From Stigmatella aurantiaca DW4/3-1 (GTDB taxonomy: Bacteria; Myxococcota; Myxococcia; Myxococcales; Myxococcaceae): DNA of 64,000 bases. Within the stretch, counting starts at the first letter, position 1, and each line of letters starts with the position of its first letter. This document shows, in pieces, positions 29,144-38,315 of this stretch. The stretch covers positions 6,280,893-6,344,892 of the forward strand of contig NC_014623.1 of NCBI RefSeq assembly GCF_000165485.1, given 5' to 3'. The notes beneath the pieces are model-generated. The model saw only the letters and a list, made by a program, of their open reading frames with translations, was not told the DNA's origin and did no database searches. The translations under genes were made by a program, and so were the position numbers.

Positions 29144-32100
29144 ATGGAGCGTCGGGTCCTCATCATCGAAAGCCAGAATGACTTTGCCCTCAGCATGGCC
29201 ACCGTGCTCAAGAGCGCGGGTTACCAAACGGCCATGGCCACCACCGCGGCGGAAGCCCAGCGGGAGATGGAGAAGCGCCGGCCGGATCTCGTGGTGCTCC
29301 GCGCGGAGCTCCCGGACCAGTCCGGCTTCACCCTCTGTGGCCAGATCAAGAAGGGGAAGTGGGGCCAGAACCTGAAGGTGTTGCTGTTGTCCTCCGACAC
29401 CGGCCAGGACGGGCTCAACCAGCACCGGCAGACGCCAGGCGCCGCGGACGGCTACCTCATCATCCCCTTCGAAATGGGAGAGCTGGCCTCGCTCAGCTCC
29501 GACATCATGCCCCCCGGGACCCAGGAGGACGCCGAGGATGCGTCGCTGGACTCGGCGCTGACCGGCAGTGGCCCGCGCGAGGCCCCGCCGCCCATGCCGC
29601 CGCCCCTGAAGGCCCCGCCGGCCGGTGGACCGCCCAAGCTCCCCAAGCGCGAGCGCCGCAGCGCCATCACCGACGAGGACCGGGGCTTCCTGGACCGGGC
29701 CTTCCAGTCCATCGCGGACCGCAAGGCGGAACTGCTCGCCGAGTCCCGCCAGCTCAAGCGCACCCCGCCCAAGCGCGAGCTGATGGGCACCCCCGAGGGG
29801 AAGATCCAGGTCCTGCGTGACGAGCTGAAGGTGCGCGAGGCGCAGCTGGCGCGTCTGTCGGAGATCTGGAACGTGCGCGAGCGCGAGCTGGTCTCCGTCG
29901 AGGACCGCCTCCACGAGAAGGACGTGGAGTTGCAGGGCCTGAAGATGCAGGTGGATGACCTGCTGCGCCGCTTCAACGAGGCGCAGACGGCCATGCTCCA
30001 GAAGGAGCGTGAGCACGGCGCCACGGTGGACGACCTGCTCCTGCAGAAGTTCTCGGCCGAGAAGGACCTCATCGAGGTCGTCGCGGCCAAGGAAAAGGAC
30101 ATCAACGTCCTCAAGCGGGAGGTCAACAACCGGGACGAAGAGCTGTCGCGCCGCGCCACGGAGCTGGACACCGCGCGCACCGAGTACGACAAGCTGGAGA
30201 GGCAGTACGGCGTCGCCACGCTGGAGTTCGAGGTCCGCGAGCAGAAGCTCGACGAGACGATTCGCGGGCACGAGGCGGACATCGCCCAGCTGCGCAAGCG
30301 CGGCGAGGAGCTGGACAGCACCCTGGCCCAGACCGTCAGCGAGCGCGACCAGCGCTACGCGGAGCTGGAGGGGGAGATCCAGGCCCTTCAGGAGCGCCTG
30401 CAGCAGACCGAGCAAGAGCGCGACACCTCCGTGCGCGCCCTGGAGCAGCGGGCGCTGGCCGCCGAGGACCATGGCGCCCAGTCCGACGCGGAGATCGAAC
30501 GGCTCAAGGCCGAGCGCGCCGCGCTCGAGGCCCGGCTGAACCAGCAGATCGCCGAGTTGGAAGCGGACGTTGCCCGCACCATTGGCGAACGCGACCAGCT
30601 CAAGCAGGAGAAGGACGCGCAGGAGGAAGAACTCACCCAGCAGCTCAACGAGCGCGACGCGAAGCTCGCCACCCTCGAGCGCGAGCTGGCCGACACCATC
30701 GCCCGCAACGAGCACCACGAGGCGGAGCTCAACTCCACCATCCAGCAGCACCTGGAGCGCATCGGTGAGCTGGAGGGCGAAGTCGAGGCCCTCAAGGCCC
30801 ACCTGGCCGATCGCGAAGCCGAGCTGACCTCCGAGCTGGAGGCCCTGGGCCAGGCCAAGGATGCCCTGGAGACGGACCTCACGGGCCAACTCGAGGCCTC
30901 GCAGCGGACCGGCGAGCAGCTCCAGGCGCGCATCGTCTCCCTGGATGAGACGATCGCCCAGCGCGACAGCACCATCGAAGGGCTGCAGACGGACGTCTCT
31001 GACCGCGACGCCAAGATCGCGGATCTGACCGGCAACTTGGAGGCCACCTCCCAGACGCTCGCGGAGACCCAGGCCACCCTGGCCACCACGGAGGAGACGC
31101 TCTCCACCACCCGCGGCGAGCTGGAGGCCACCTCCCAGACACTCTCCGAGACCCAGGCCACCCTGACCCGGACCGAGGAGACGCTCTCCACCACCCGCGG
31201 CGAGCTGGAGGCCACCTCCCAGACGCTCTCCGAGACCCAGACCACCCTGGCCACCACGGAGGAGACGCTCTCCACCACCCGTGGCGAGCTGGAGGCCACC
31301 TCCCAGACGCTCTCCGAGACCCAGACCACCCTGGCCCGGACCGAGGAGACCCTCACCAGCACCCGGGGCGAGCTGGAAGCCACCTCCGAGGCGCTCGCCA
31401 AGACCCAGGCCACCCTGGCCACCACGGAGGAGACGCTCTCCACCACCCGTGGCGAGCTGGAGGCCACCTCCCAGACGCTCTCCGAGACCCAGACCACCCT
31501 GGCCACCACGGAGGAGACGCTCTCCACCACCCGCGGCGAGCTGGAGGCCACCTCCGAGACGCTCGCCAAGACCCAGGCCACCCTTCAGCAGACCCTCGCG
31601 GAGCTGGCGCAGACCACCACCATCCGCGACGAGCTGTCCGTCGAACTGGACGATGCCCGCTCCACCCTGGAGTACACCCGGAGCGAGCTGGCCCTCACCT
31701 CTCAGTCCCTCTTCACCCGCGATGGTGAGCTGAAGACCGCTCGCGGCGAGATCGACCGGCTCACGGGCGCGCTCAGCGCCACCGAGCAGGCCAAGGCGGC
31801 GCTGGAAGAGGACCTCACCGGCCAGATTGGCCAGTTGCGCGCCGATCTGTCCGAGACCCAGGGCAACTACGAGGCCGAGCGCTCCGCCCACGCGAAGCTC
31901 GCCGAGGAGACCACGGCGCAGATCCACGCGCTCACCTCCGAGCGCGACGGGCTGAGCCAGCAACTCAGCACCACCCAGGAGACGCTGTCCTCCACCCAGG
32001 ATCAGCTCGCCCAGACGCGCGACTCGCTCGACGACGAGCAGACGGCGCACGAGGCCACCCAGAAGCGGGCCGCCCAGGTTCAGGCGGACCTGGAATCGCA

Positions 32101-33475
32101 GCTCAACGACGCGAAGGATCACGGCCAGGATCTGGCCGAGCAGCTCGCCCACACGAAGCAGGAACTGGGCGAGCGCGTGGCCGAGGTGACGCAGCTGACC
32201 TCTCAGCTCGCCCACACCGAGGATGCCCGGCACGATCTCGAGGTGCGGCTCCACACGCTCACCGAGGAATCTCAGCGCCGCGAGGAGATGCTCCAGAACG
32301 ACCTCTCCGGCAAGAGCCAGGAGCTGTCGGACACCCTGCGCAAGCTCTCCTCCGTCACCCAGGAGAAGCAGCGTCAGACCGAGGTCCTCACCCGCGAGGT
32401 GACCGCCAAGACCGAGCAGATCAAACAGCTCGAATCCAAGCTGGAGGCCCAGACCGCCGAGGCCAAGCGCCAGACGGACACGCTCCAGCAGCAGGTGGCC
32501 CAGCTTGGCGGGGAACTGGAGGGGGTGCGCAAGGAGAGCGCCGAACAGCTCCGCGCCGCGAGCAACGCCCAGGCGAAGCTCACCTCCGAGCGCGACAGCC
32601 TCGCCGGCCAGCTCCAGCAGTCCGAAGCCCGGCTCCAGCAGCAGAATCAGACGCAGACCAACGAGCGCGCCGAGGCCAAGCGGGCCGCGGACGAGCTGAC
32701 CCGGAAGCTCGCCGCCGCCGAGGCCCGCATCACCCAGCTCACCCAGGAGGGCCAGCAGCGCGCCACGGAGGCCGACGCGAAGCTCAAGGAGGCCCAGACG
32801 CAGCTCACCACCCGGGCCCGGAAGATCCAGGAGTTGGAGCTGGCGGTGGAGAACTCGGTCAGCACCAAGGCACGGCTGGAAAAGGAACTCACCGCCAAGG
32901 CCACCGCCGCCGAGGCCAAGGCCAACGAGACGACCGCCAAGCTCGCCACCCTCCAGCGCGAGCGCAAGGAGCTCGAGGCCAAGCAGCTCAAGGAACTCGA
33001 AGACCTCAACGCCAAGCAGAAGGCGGAGCTGGAGCGCCGCGACGCCATCAAGGCCCAGGAGGTCACTCGCCTCCAGCAGTCCGTTCAGGAGAAGAGCAAG
33101 GCGCTCAAGGTCGCCGAGCTGGAACTGGCCCGCTACAAGAGCAAGTCCCCGGCCCCCGCCGCGGCCCCTGCCGCCGCCAAGCCCGGAGCGAAACCGGCCG
33201 CGGTCGGCGCAGAGGACGAGGAAGCGGCCGTGAAGACCCAGGTCAACACGGCCGCCGCGTCGGCGGCACGCCCGGCCGCCAAGGCCGCGGCCCCCGCCGC
33301 GCGCCCAGCGGCCCCCGCCGCCAAGAAGCCCGCGGCCCCCGCTCCGGCCCCGGACCCGGATGGACTGCCCGAGGACTTCGCCCCGGGCGATCGCACCGTC
33401 ATGGTGCCGCTCGCCTCGATGAAGAGCGAAGACGATGACTGGTCGTCCATCGTGGACGATCTGGACAAGTCGTAA
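29144..33475 (+). CDS. aglZ: AglZ-like gliding motility protein: pseudo-receiver plus giant coiled coil
   Basis: 1443 residues. Residues 3-118 are a response-regulator-like domain that cannot be phosphorylated in the usual way: the acceptor Asp is Arg53 (VVLRAELPDQSG) and the conserved Lys is Ile107 (YLIIPFE); only Glu9 remains of the acidic pocket. A linker of about 100 residues (Pro-rich) follows. Residues about 220-1370 are almost continuous coiled coil with a 28-residue repeat block (31037-31590). The tail is Ala/Pro/Lys-rich and ends DDDWSSIVDDLDKS. M. xanthus AglZ has the same plan (pseudo-receiver plus coiled coil, about 1400 residues), binds MglA and marks focal adhesions; FrzS is similar but much shorter. 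A clear ribosome site (GAAGGA) sits five bases upstream. Confidence 0.8.
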   Translation: MERRVLIIESQNDFALSMATVLKSAGYQTAMATTAAEAQREMEKRRPDLVVLRAELPDQSGFTLCGQIKKGKWGQNLKVLLLSSDTGQDGLNQHRQTPGAADGYLIIPFEMGELASLSSDIMPPGTQEDAEDASLDSALTGSGPREAPPPMPPPLKAPPAGGPPKLPKRERRSAITDEDRGFLDRAFQSIADRKAELLAESRQLKRTPPKRELMGTPEGKIQVLRDELKVREAQLARLSEIWNVRERELVSVEDRLHEKDVELQGLKMQVDDLLRRFNEAQTAMLQKEREHGATVDDLLLQKFSAEKDLIEVVAAKEKDINVLKREVNNRDEELSRRATELDTARTEYDKLERQYGVATLEFEVREQKLDETIRGHEADIAQLRKRGEELDSTLAQTVSERDQRYAELEGEIQALQERLQQTEQERDTSVRALEQRALAAEDHGAQSDAEIERLKAERAALEARLNQQIAELEADVARTIGERDQLKQEKDAQEEELTQQLNERDAKLATLERELADTIARNEHHEAELNSTIQQHLERIGELEGEVEALKAHLADREAELTSELEALGQAKDALETDLTGQLEASQRTGEQLQARIVSLDETIAQRDSTIEGLQTDVSDRDAKIADLTGNLEATSQTLAETQATLATTEETLSTTRGELEATSQTLSETQATLTRTEETLSTTRGELEATSQTLSETQTTLATTEETLSTTRGELEATSQTLSETQTTLARTEETLTSTRGELEATSEALAKTQATLATTEETLSTTRGELEATSQTLSETQTTLATTEETLSTTRGELEATSETLAKTQATLQQTLAELAQTTTIRDELSVELDDARSTLEYTRSELALTSQSLFTRDGELKTARGEIDRLTGALSATEQAKAALEEDLTGQIGQLRADLSETQGNYEAERSAHAKLAEETTAQIHALTSERDGLSQQLSTTQETLSSTQDQLAQTRDSLDDEQTAHEATQKRAAQVQADLESQLNDAKDHGQDLAEQLAHTKQELGERVAEVTQLTSQLAHTEDARHDLEVRLHTLTEESQRREEMLQNDLSGKSQELSDTLRKLSSVTQEKQRQTEVLTREVTAKTEQIKQLESKLEAQTAEAKRQTDTLQQQVAQLGGELEGVRKESAEQLRAASNAQAKLTSERDSLAGQLQQSEARLQQQNQTQTNERAEAKRAADELTRKLAAAEARITQLTQEGQQRATEADAKLKEAQTQLTTRARKIQELELAVENSVSTKARLEKELTAKATAAEAKANETTAKLATLQRERKELEAKQLKELEDLNAKQKAELERRDAIKAQEVTRLQQSVQEKSKALKVAELELARYKSKSPAPAAAPAAAKPGAKPAAVGAEDEEAAVKTQVNTAAASAARPAAKAAAPAARPAAPAAKKPAAPAPAPDPDGLPEDFAPGDRTVMVPLASMKSEDDDWSSIVDDLDKS
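31037..31590 (+). repeat. Six and a half 84-bp tandem repeats in the coiled coil
   Basis: Units of exactly 84 bases (28 residues, four heptads) starting at 31037, 31121, 31205, 31289, 31373 and 31457, with a partial seventh at 31541. The unit begins LEATSQTLSETQ and ends TEETLSTTRGE. DNA identity between units is very high, including at third positions (units 3 and 6 are near copies), pointing to recent duplication or gene conversion. Four heptads keeps coiled-coil register, so copy number changes would lengthen the rod by fixed steps. Confidence 0.9.
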
Positions 33476-33531
33476 GGGCGACTGGCACTCCGGGGCGCGA
33501 CCTTTGTCAGGCCGCGCTCTGGGGCGCCCTT
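33474..33531. terminator. Hairpin between the AglZ-like gene and the convergent small gene
   Basis: AAGGGCG at 33474-33480 (overlapping the stop codon) pairs with CGCCCTT at 33525-33531; an inner GCGCG/CGCGC stem strengthens it. It lies between two convergent genes and lacks a long T-run. A bidirectional transcription end is likely but not certain. Confidence 0.4.
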
Positions 33532-33556
33532 CCCTGCCCTGGGGACCCAGGGCTGC

Positions 33557-33769
33557 CTACAGGGCCGCGCGGGCCTCTCGCACCAGATCCTTGAAGTGCA
33601 GCGTGGCCACCACGTCCCGCCAGGTCACCGCACGGCCAGCGGCCTGCTCCCGGGCCACGCGCCACCGGGCGCGCAAGGTGCGTGTCGTCACGTAGGCAAG
33701 CAGCAGGGGAAACCCCCCTGGCAGGAGCGCCACCGCCATCGCCAACACCATCTTCAGCCACACCCACAT
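33557..33769 (-). CDS. Small one- or two-helix membrane protein
   Basis: 70 residues from ATG 33769, with a ribosome site GAGGTG eight bases upstream. Residues 2-28 (WVWLKMVLAMAVALLPGGFPLLLAYV) form one long or two short membrane helices broken by PGG; the rest (about 30-70) is a basic cytoplasmic segment. Third-position GC is strong over the whole frame, which supports coding. No family is recognised. It lies alone on the minus strand between the AglZ-like and MoxR genes, and the frame continues upstream over non-coding sequence, so the true start is best at this ATG. Confidence 0.6.
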   Translation of the reverse strand: MWVWLKMVLAMAVALLPGGFPLLLAYVTTRTLRARWRVAREQAAGRAVTWRDVVATLHFKDLVREARAAL

Positions 33770-33974
33770 GACCACGCACCTCGACAAAACCGGAATACGC
33801 AGAGTTAGATGCACAGCTTGTGCCTCCGCTGCGAAAAAAATTTCCATGAGTCGTTCCAAGAGGTTGCACGTAGGGTGAGGTAAGATCCCCCCGGCGGCTG
33901 CTTCAAAACCCTGGCATTTTTGCCACAGGGCCCCACACATCCTTGGATAAATTCCCCACCATGAGTTCCCTTCC

Positions 33975-34916
33975 GTGAGCCCTCTTCCTGCCCCGTCCCC
34001 AGTTCGCACCTTCGCCAGCGTGGAGGACGCGGCAGCCCGCCTGGAGCAGGTGGGGTACCTGACCTCCTCCGAGATCGCCACCGCCTGCTTTCTGGCGGAT
34101 CGGATGGACAAACCCATCCTGGTCGAGGGCCCCGCCGGGGTGGGCAAGACGGAGCTGTCCAAGGCGCTCGCCCAGGCCTTGGGCCGGGAGTTCATCCGGC
34201 TCCAGTGCTACGAGGGGCTGGACGAAGCCAAGGCGCTCTACGAGTGGGAGTACGCCAAGCAACTGCTCTACACCCAGCTTCTGAAGGACAAGATCGGCGA
34301 GATGGTGTCGGGCACGGGCACGTTGGCGGAGGCGGCGGACCGGCTGGCCTCGGGCGACGCGGTCTTCTTCTCCGAGCGCTTCCTGCTGCCGCGGCCCATC
34401 CTCAAGGCCCAGCTGTCCGAGCACCCCGCCCTGCTGCTGGTGGACGAGATCGACAAGGCGGATCCCGAGTTCGAGGCGTTCCTGCTGGAGGTGCTCTCGG
34501 ACAACGCGGTGACCATCCCCGAGTTGGGAACCTTCCGGGCCAAACACATCCCCCGGGTCATCCTCACCTCGAACAACGCACGGGAGCTGTCGGACGCGTT
34601 GAAGCGGCGCTGCCTGCACCTGCACATCGACTTCCCGGACCGCGAGCGCGAGTTGCGGATCGTCCGGGCCCGGTTGCCGCAAGTGGCCCAGACGCTGGCC
34701 GAGCAGGTGGTGGAAGCCGTGGCGGCCCTGCGCACGCTGGACCTCAAGAAGGCGCCGTCGATCAGCGAAACCCTGGACTGGGCCCAGAGCCTGGCGTTGC
34801 TCAACGCGGAGTCGCTGAGCAGCGACCTGGTGCTCTCCACGCTGAACCTGGTCCTCAAATACGAGGGCGATATCGAAAAGGCCAAGGCCCACCTGTCCGA
34901 GATCGCACAGGCCTGA
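33975..34916 (+). CDS. MoxR-family AAA ATPase
   Basis: 313 residues from GTG 33975. Walker A EGPAGVGKTELS at about 51-62, Walker B ALLLVDEIDKAD, sensor 1 ILTSNNARELSDALKRRC; the C-terminal lid spans about 230-310. MoxR ATPases act as chaperones that help assemble metal enzymes or complexes, usually with a VWA-domain partner; no VWA gene is adjacent, so it may work with a distant partner. The insert AKQLLYTQLLKDKIGEMVSG is like that in the subgroup commonly paired with cox-type or VWA proteins. The upstream gap (33770-33974) shows no strong promoter. Confidence 0.88.
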   Translation: MSPLPAPSPVRTFASVEDAAARLEQVGYLTSSEIATACFLADRMDKPILVEGPAGVGKTELSKALAQALGREFIRLQCYEGLDEAKALYEWEYAKQLLYTQLLKDKIGEMVSGTGTLAEAADRLASGDAVFFSERFLLPRPILKAQLSEHPALLLVDEIDKADPEFEAFLLEVLSDNAVTIPELGTFRAKHIPRVILTSNNARELSDALKRRCLHLHIDFPDRERELRIVRARLPQVAQTLAEQVVEAVAALRTLDLKKAPSISETLDWAQSLALLNAESLSSDLVLSTLNLVLKYEGDIEKAKAHLSEIAQA

Positions 34917-35014
34917 ACGCGGCCCCAGGATATTTCCTGCTTTGACGGGCCCCATGGCATGTGAAACAAGGCCAACCGGCCCATCCCTTCCTCTAAAAAA
35001 CCAAGGATCGCCCG

Positions 35015-35962
35015 ATGAGTTCTACGTCGTCCTCCGTACTGCGCGCTGATCAGATCTGGATCGACGGCAAATTCGTGAAATGGGACGAGGGCCACATGCA
35101 CGTGATGACGCACGCGCTGCATTACGGCCTGGGCGTCTTCGAGGGCATCCGCGCTTACCGGACGCATGACGGCCGCCTGGCGGTGTTCCGCCTGCGCGAG
35201 CACATCCAGCGGCTGATGGACTCGGCGCACATCTGCATGTTGAAGATGCCGTTCACGACCGATCAGCTCGTGGAGGCGTGCCTGGAGTTGCTGCGCAAGC
35301 AGCGGGATCTCTTCTCCAACGGCGCCTACCTGCGGCCCATCGCCTTCATGGGTGACGGCGCCATGGGCCTGGGCGCGGTCAACCCCACCCGCGTCGTCAT
35401 CACCGCCTGGGACTGGGGCGCATACCTGGGTGACAAGGGCATGCGCGAGGGCATCCGCGCCAAGGTCAGCTCCTTCACCCGCATGCACGTCAACGTCAAC
35501 ATGGTGCGCGGGAAGATCTCCGGCCAGTACGTCAACTCCATCCTCGCCAAGCGCGAGGCGGTGCTGGGCGGCTATGACGAGGCCATCTTGCTGGACATCA
35601 GCGGCTTCGTGGCCGAGGCCTCCGGCGAGAACATCTTCATGGTGAACAAGAAGGGCATCATCAAGACCCCGCCCCTCTCCTCGCCCATCCTCGATGGCAT
35701 CACCCGCGACACGGTGCTCAAGCTCATCCGCGACAGTGGCCGCAGCGTGGAGGAAGTCACCTTCACCCGCGACGCGCTCTACATCAGCAACGAGATCTTC
35801 TTCACCGGCACCGCCGCGGAGATCACCCCGGTGCGCGAGGTGGACAACCGCACGGTGGGCGAAGGCAAGCCGGGCCCCATTGCCCAGTTCGTCCAGGACA
35901 CCTACTTCCGGGTCGTCCGCGGCCAGGAACCCCGCTACGCCGAGTGGTTGACCTACATCTGA
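35015..35962 (+). CDS. ilvE: Branched-chain amino acid aminotransferase
   Basis: 315 residues, class IV PLP aminotransferase. It moves amino groups between glutamate and the keto acids of Leu, Ile and Val. Motifs seen: LHYGLGVFEGIRAY, LREHIQRLMDSA, the PLP Lys in RGKISGQYVNS, and EASGENIFMV, DGITRDTVL, FFTGTAAEITPV. The ribosome site is AAGGAT six bases before ATG. It is 98 bases after MoxR and 52 before the AAA ATPase gene. Myxobacteria depend on branched-chain metabolism for iso-fatty acids, so this gene may serve both directions. Confidence 0.93.
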   Translation: MSSTSSSVLRADQIWIDGKFVKWDEGHMHVMTHALHYGLGVFEGIRAYRTHDGRLAVFRLREHIQRLMDSAHICMLKMPFTTDQLVEACLELLRKQRDLFSNGAYLRPIAFMGDGAMGLGAVNPTRVVITAWDWGAYLGDKGMREGIRAKVSSFTRMHVNVNMVRGKISGQYVNSILAKREAVLGGYDEAILLDISGFVAEASGENIFMVNKKGIIKTPPLSSPILDGITRDTVLKLIRDSGRSVEEVTFTRDALYISNEIFFTGTAAEITPVREVDNRTVGEGKPGPIAQFVQDTYFRVVRGQEPRYAEWLTYI

Positions 35963-36014
35963 CCACGCACCGCCGCGTGCCGGGCGGCCTCCAGATCGGC
36001 TAAAAGACCCGACA

Positions 36015-37349
36015 ATGCCCCCGGCCGGCCGCTCGGACGACAACCCCTTCAACCTCGAGAATCCATCGATTCTCGACATTGCTCCTCCAGAGCCGAAGTC
36101 CCTGGAGGAGACCGGCTTGAAGATGGGGCTGCTGTCGGACATCGCCCTGAAGTTCCTGTACTACTCGGGCACCGGAACGGGCATGGCCATCGCCGAGGAG
36201 CTGTGCCTGCCCTGGCCCGGCGTCATCGAGCGCGTGGTGGACTTCGTGGCCACCGAGAAGCTCGTGGACCTGCGCGGCGGCAAGGGCTTTGGCCGCGCCT
36301 CGGTGGAGTTCGTCCTCACGGAGAAGGGGCGCGAGTACGCGCGCGATGCGCTGACCCGCACCACCTATGTGGGCCCCGCCCCGGTGCCCATCGATCAGTA
36401 CAACGCCCTCATCACCAGCCAGACCGAGGAGAACCCCGTCGTCAGCCGGGAGGATCTGCTGATGGGGCTCTCCCACCTCACCGTCACCGAGGAGCTGCTC
36501 GACAAGCTGGGCCCCGCGGTCAACTCCAGCCGCTCCCTGTTCCTCTATGGGCCTCCGGGCAACGGCAAGACGAGCCTCGCCGAGGCCATCTCGCGCATGT
36601 TCGGCGGCGAGGCCTTCGTCCCCTACTGCCTGGAGATCGACAACCAGATCATCAAGGTCTTCGACAGCCTCAACCACTCCCCCGTTCCGCTGGAGGTCGG
36701 CCGGGACGGGGCGGGACGGCGGCAGACCTTCGAGATGGACCACCGCTGGCAGCTGTGCCGCCGCCCGGCGGTGGTGGTCGGCGGCGAGCTGACGCTGGAG
36801 ACGCTGGATCTCATCTACTCGGAGACGGCGCGCTTCTACGAGGCCCCGTTCCAGGTGAAGGCCAACGGCGGCATGCTGCTCATCGACGACTTCGGCCGCC
36901 AGAAGGTCCACCCCACGGACCTGCTCAACCGGTGGATCGTCCCCCTGGAAAAGCGCATCGACTTTCTCACCCTCCACACGGGCAAGAAGTTCGAGATTCC
37001 CTTCGAGCAGCTGCTGGTCTTCTCCACCAACCTGGACCCCAAGGAGCTGGTGGACGAGGCCTTCCTGCGCCGCATCAAGTACAAGATCGAGGTGAAGAAC
37101 CCGGACGAGGAGACCTTCCGGGACATCTTCCAGCGGGTCTGCGAGGCCGTGGGCATCCCCTACGTCGACCAGGCCATCACCTACCTCATCGAGGCCTACT
37201 ACAAGCCGCGCAACATGCAGATGCGCGCCTGCCACCCCAGGGACCTGGTTTCCCTGATCAAGGACGCCGCGAGATACCGGCAAATCCCCCCTGCCCTCTC
37301 GAAGGATTTGCTCGACCAGGCCTGCGAGGTCTTCCTGGTCGATCTGTGA
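36015..37349 (+). CDS. Winged-helix / AAA ATPase of unknown function
   Basis: 444 residues. An N-terminal helical/winged-helix-like domain at about 35-115 (MAIAEELCLPWPGVIERVVDFVATEKLVDLRG) precedes an AAA domain: Walker A LYGPPGNGKTSLAEA (about 178-190), Walker B GGMLLIDDFGRQ, then VFSTNLDPKELVDEAFLRRI as sensor and second region. A short C-terminal helical part follows. Proteins of this design are widespread in delta-proteobacteria and often annotated only as ATP-binding. The N-terminal domain may bind DNA or a partner protein. It is followed after 123 bases by the degenerate Fic gene. No target is known. Confidence 0.85.
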   Translation: MPPAGRSDDNPFNLENPSILDIAPPEPKSLEETGLKMGLLSDIALKFLYYSGTGTGMAIAEELCLPWPGVIERVVDFVATEKLVDLRGGKGFGRASVEFVLTEKGREYARDALTRTTYVGPAPVPIDQYNALITSQTEENPVVSREDLLMGLSHLTVTEELLDKLGPAVNSSRSLFLYGPPGNGKTSLAEAISRMFGGEAFVPYCLEIDNQIIKVFDSLNHSPVPLEVGRDGAGRRQTFEMDHRWQLCRRPAVVVGGELTLETLDLIYSETARFYEAPFQVKANGGMLLIDDFGRQKVHPTDLLNRWIVPLEKRIDFLTLHTGKKFEIPFEQLLVFSTNLDPKELVDEAFLRRIKYKIEVKNPDEETFRDIFQRVCEAVGIPYVDQAITYLIEAYYKPRNMQMRACHPRDLVSLIKDAARYRQIPPALSKDLLDQACEVFLVDL

Positions 37350-37472
37350 AATGAGGGTTTTATTTGTCCTAACCACGCGGAATTTCTAGAATCAGCCTCT
37401 GGTTTCAATTCCCGGTCGACCGCTCGGTCCAGCTGACGTGACGGGAAGCGGGCACGAAGGAGCCGCAGGTCC

Positions 37473-38306
37473 GTGAAGGAACGCTACCAAGAGATCGATG
37501 AGAAGAACGAGACGCTGCGCGACTACCTCGGCATCTTCAAGGACAAGTCCCGCGACTTCCTCGAGAAGTTCGAGATGTCGTGGATCTACCACGACGCCGC
37601 GCTCGAGGGCGTCGTGTACACGCAACAAGAGCTGCTGGCGGCGTTGTTCCCCGGGAAGATCGCCGCCGAGGCCTCGCTGATGCCCGTGGTGCTGGAGGTG
37701 CGCAACCACAAGGCCGTCTGCGACTACATCCGTGAGGAGGCGTCCACCAGCAAGAAGACCGCGCAGATCACCCTGACGCAGATCAAACGCATGCATGATC
37801 TGCTCATCGGCAACACGCCCGAGGCGATGGCGGCCCGCGCGGCCACCGAGCGCCGGGAGCGCACCGAGAAGGAGCTGTCCAAGGAGCGCGAGCGCGCCGG
37901 CTTCCGCAAGGACATGCCGCTGCACCGCACCTACTTCCACGACATCGCCCAGCCCGCGAAGATCCAGCCCGCGCTGGACAAGCTGGTGGACTACACCGCG
38001 AGCGCCGAGTTCCGCGAGTTCCACCCCATCAAGCAAGCGGCCACGGTGCAGCACATGTTCCTGCAGATCTTCCCCTTCACCGAGCACAGCGGGAAGGTGG
38101 GCCGGATGTGCACGAACCTCATCATGCTGCGCAACAACTACATGCCGGTCATCATCCACTCCATCGACCGGCAGAAGTACTACGAGGCCTTCCGCGGCAA
38201 CGTGGCCGGCTTCCGCACCCTGCTGATGGATGCGATCGAGAACTCGCTCGACAACGGCATCAAGTACTTCAAGGATCTCAACCGGCGGTACAAGGCCATC
38301 AACTAG
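37473..38306 (+). CDS. Fic-fold protein lacking the catalytic histidine
   Basis: 277 residues from GTG 37473 with AAGGAG upstream. The overall Fic helical fold is suggested by IHSIDRQKYYEAFRG-type helices and the loop motif, but the signature HPFxDGNGRxGR reads FPFTEHSGKVGR (200-211): His becomes Phe200, and Asp-Gly-Asn-Gly-Arg becomes Glu-His-Ser-Gly-Lys. AMP transfer by the usual mechanism is therefore unlikely. An N-terminal DAALEGV segment resembles the (S/T)xxxE(G/N) inhibitory helix but lacks the Ser/Thr. It may have become a binding or structural protein. The next gene, endonuclease IV, starts 9 bases downstream. Confidence 0.8.
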   Translation: MKERYQEIDEKNETLRDYLGIFKDKSRDFLEKFEMSWIYHDAALEGVVYTQQELLAALFPGKIAAEASLMPVVLEVRNHKAVCDYIREEASTSKKTAQITLTQIKRMHDLLIGNTPEAMAARAATERRERTEKELSKERERAGFRKDMPLHRTYFHDIAQPAKIQPALDKLVDYTASAEFREFHPIKQAATVQHMFLQIFPFTEHSGKVGRMCTNLIMLRNNYMPVIIHSIDRQKYYEAFRGNVAGFRTLLMDAIENSLDNGIKYFKDLNRRYKAIN

Positions 38307-38315
38307 GCCCGCCCC

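Noticed and set aside
31037-31590. 84-bp repeats considered as a CRISPR array
   Set aside because: Units are head-to-tail without unique spacers, in frame with the coiled coil and encode heptads.
28577-32254. A 1225-codon minus-strand frame opposite the glycosyltransferase tail and AglZ-like gene
   Set aside because: Its Gly/Leu repeats mirror the coiled-coil repeats of the real gene; it has no domain and crosses two true genes.
33770-34195. Upstream extension of the small minus-strand membrane protein
   Set aside because: The frame crosses the start of the MoxR gene and shows no coding bias before the ATG at 33769.
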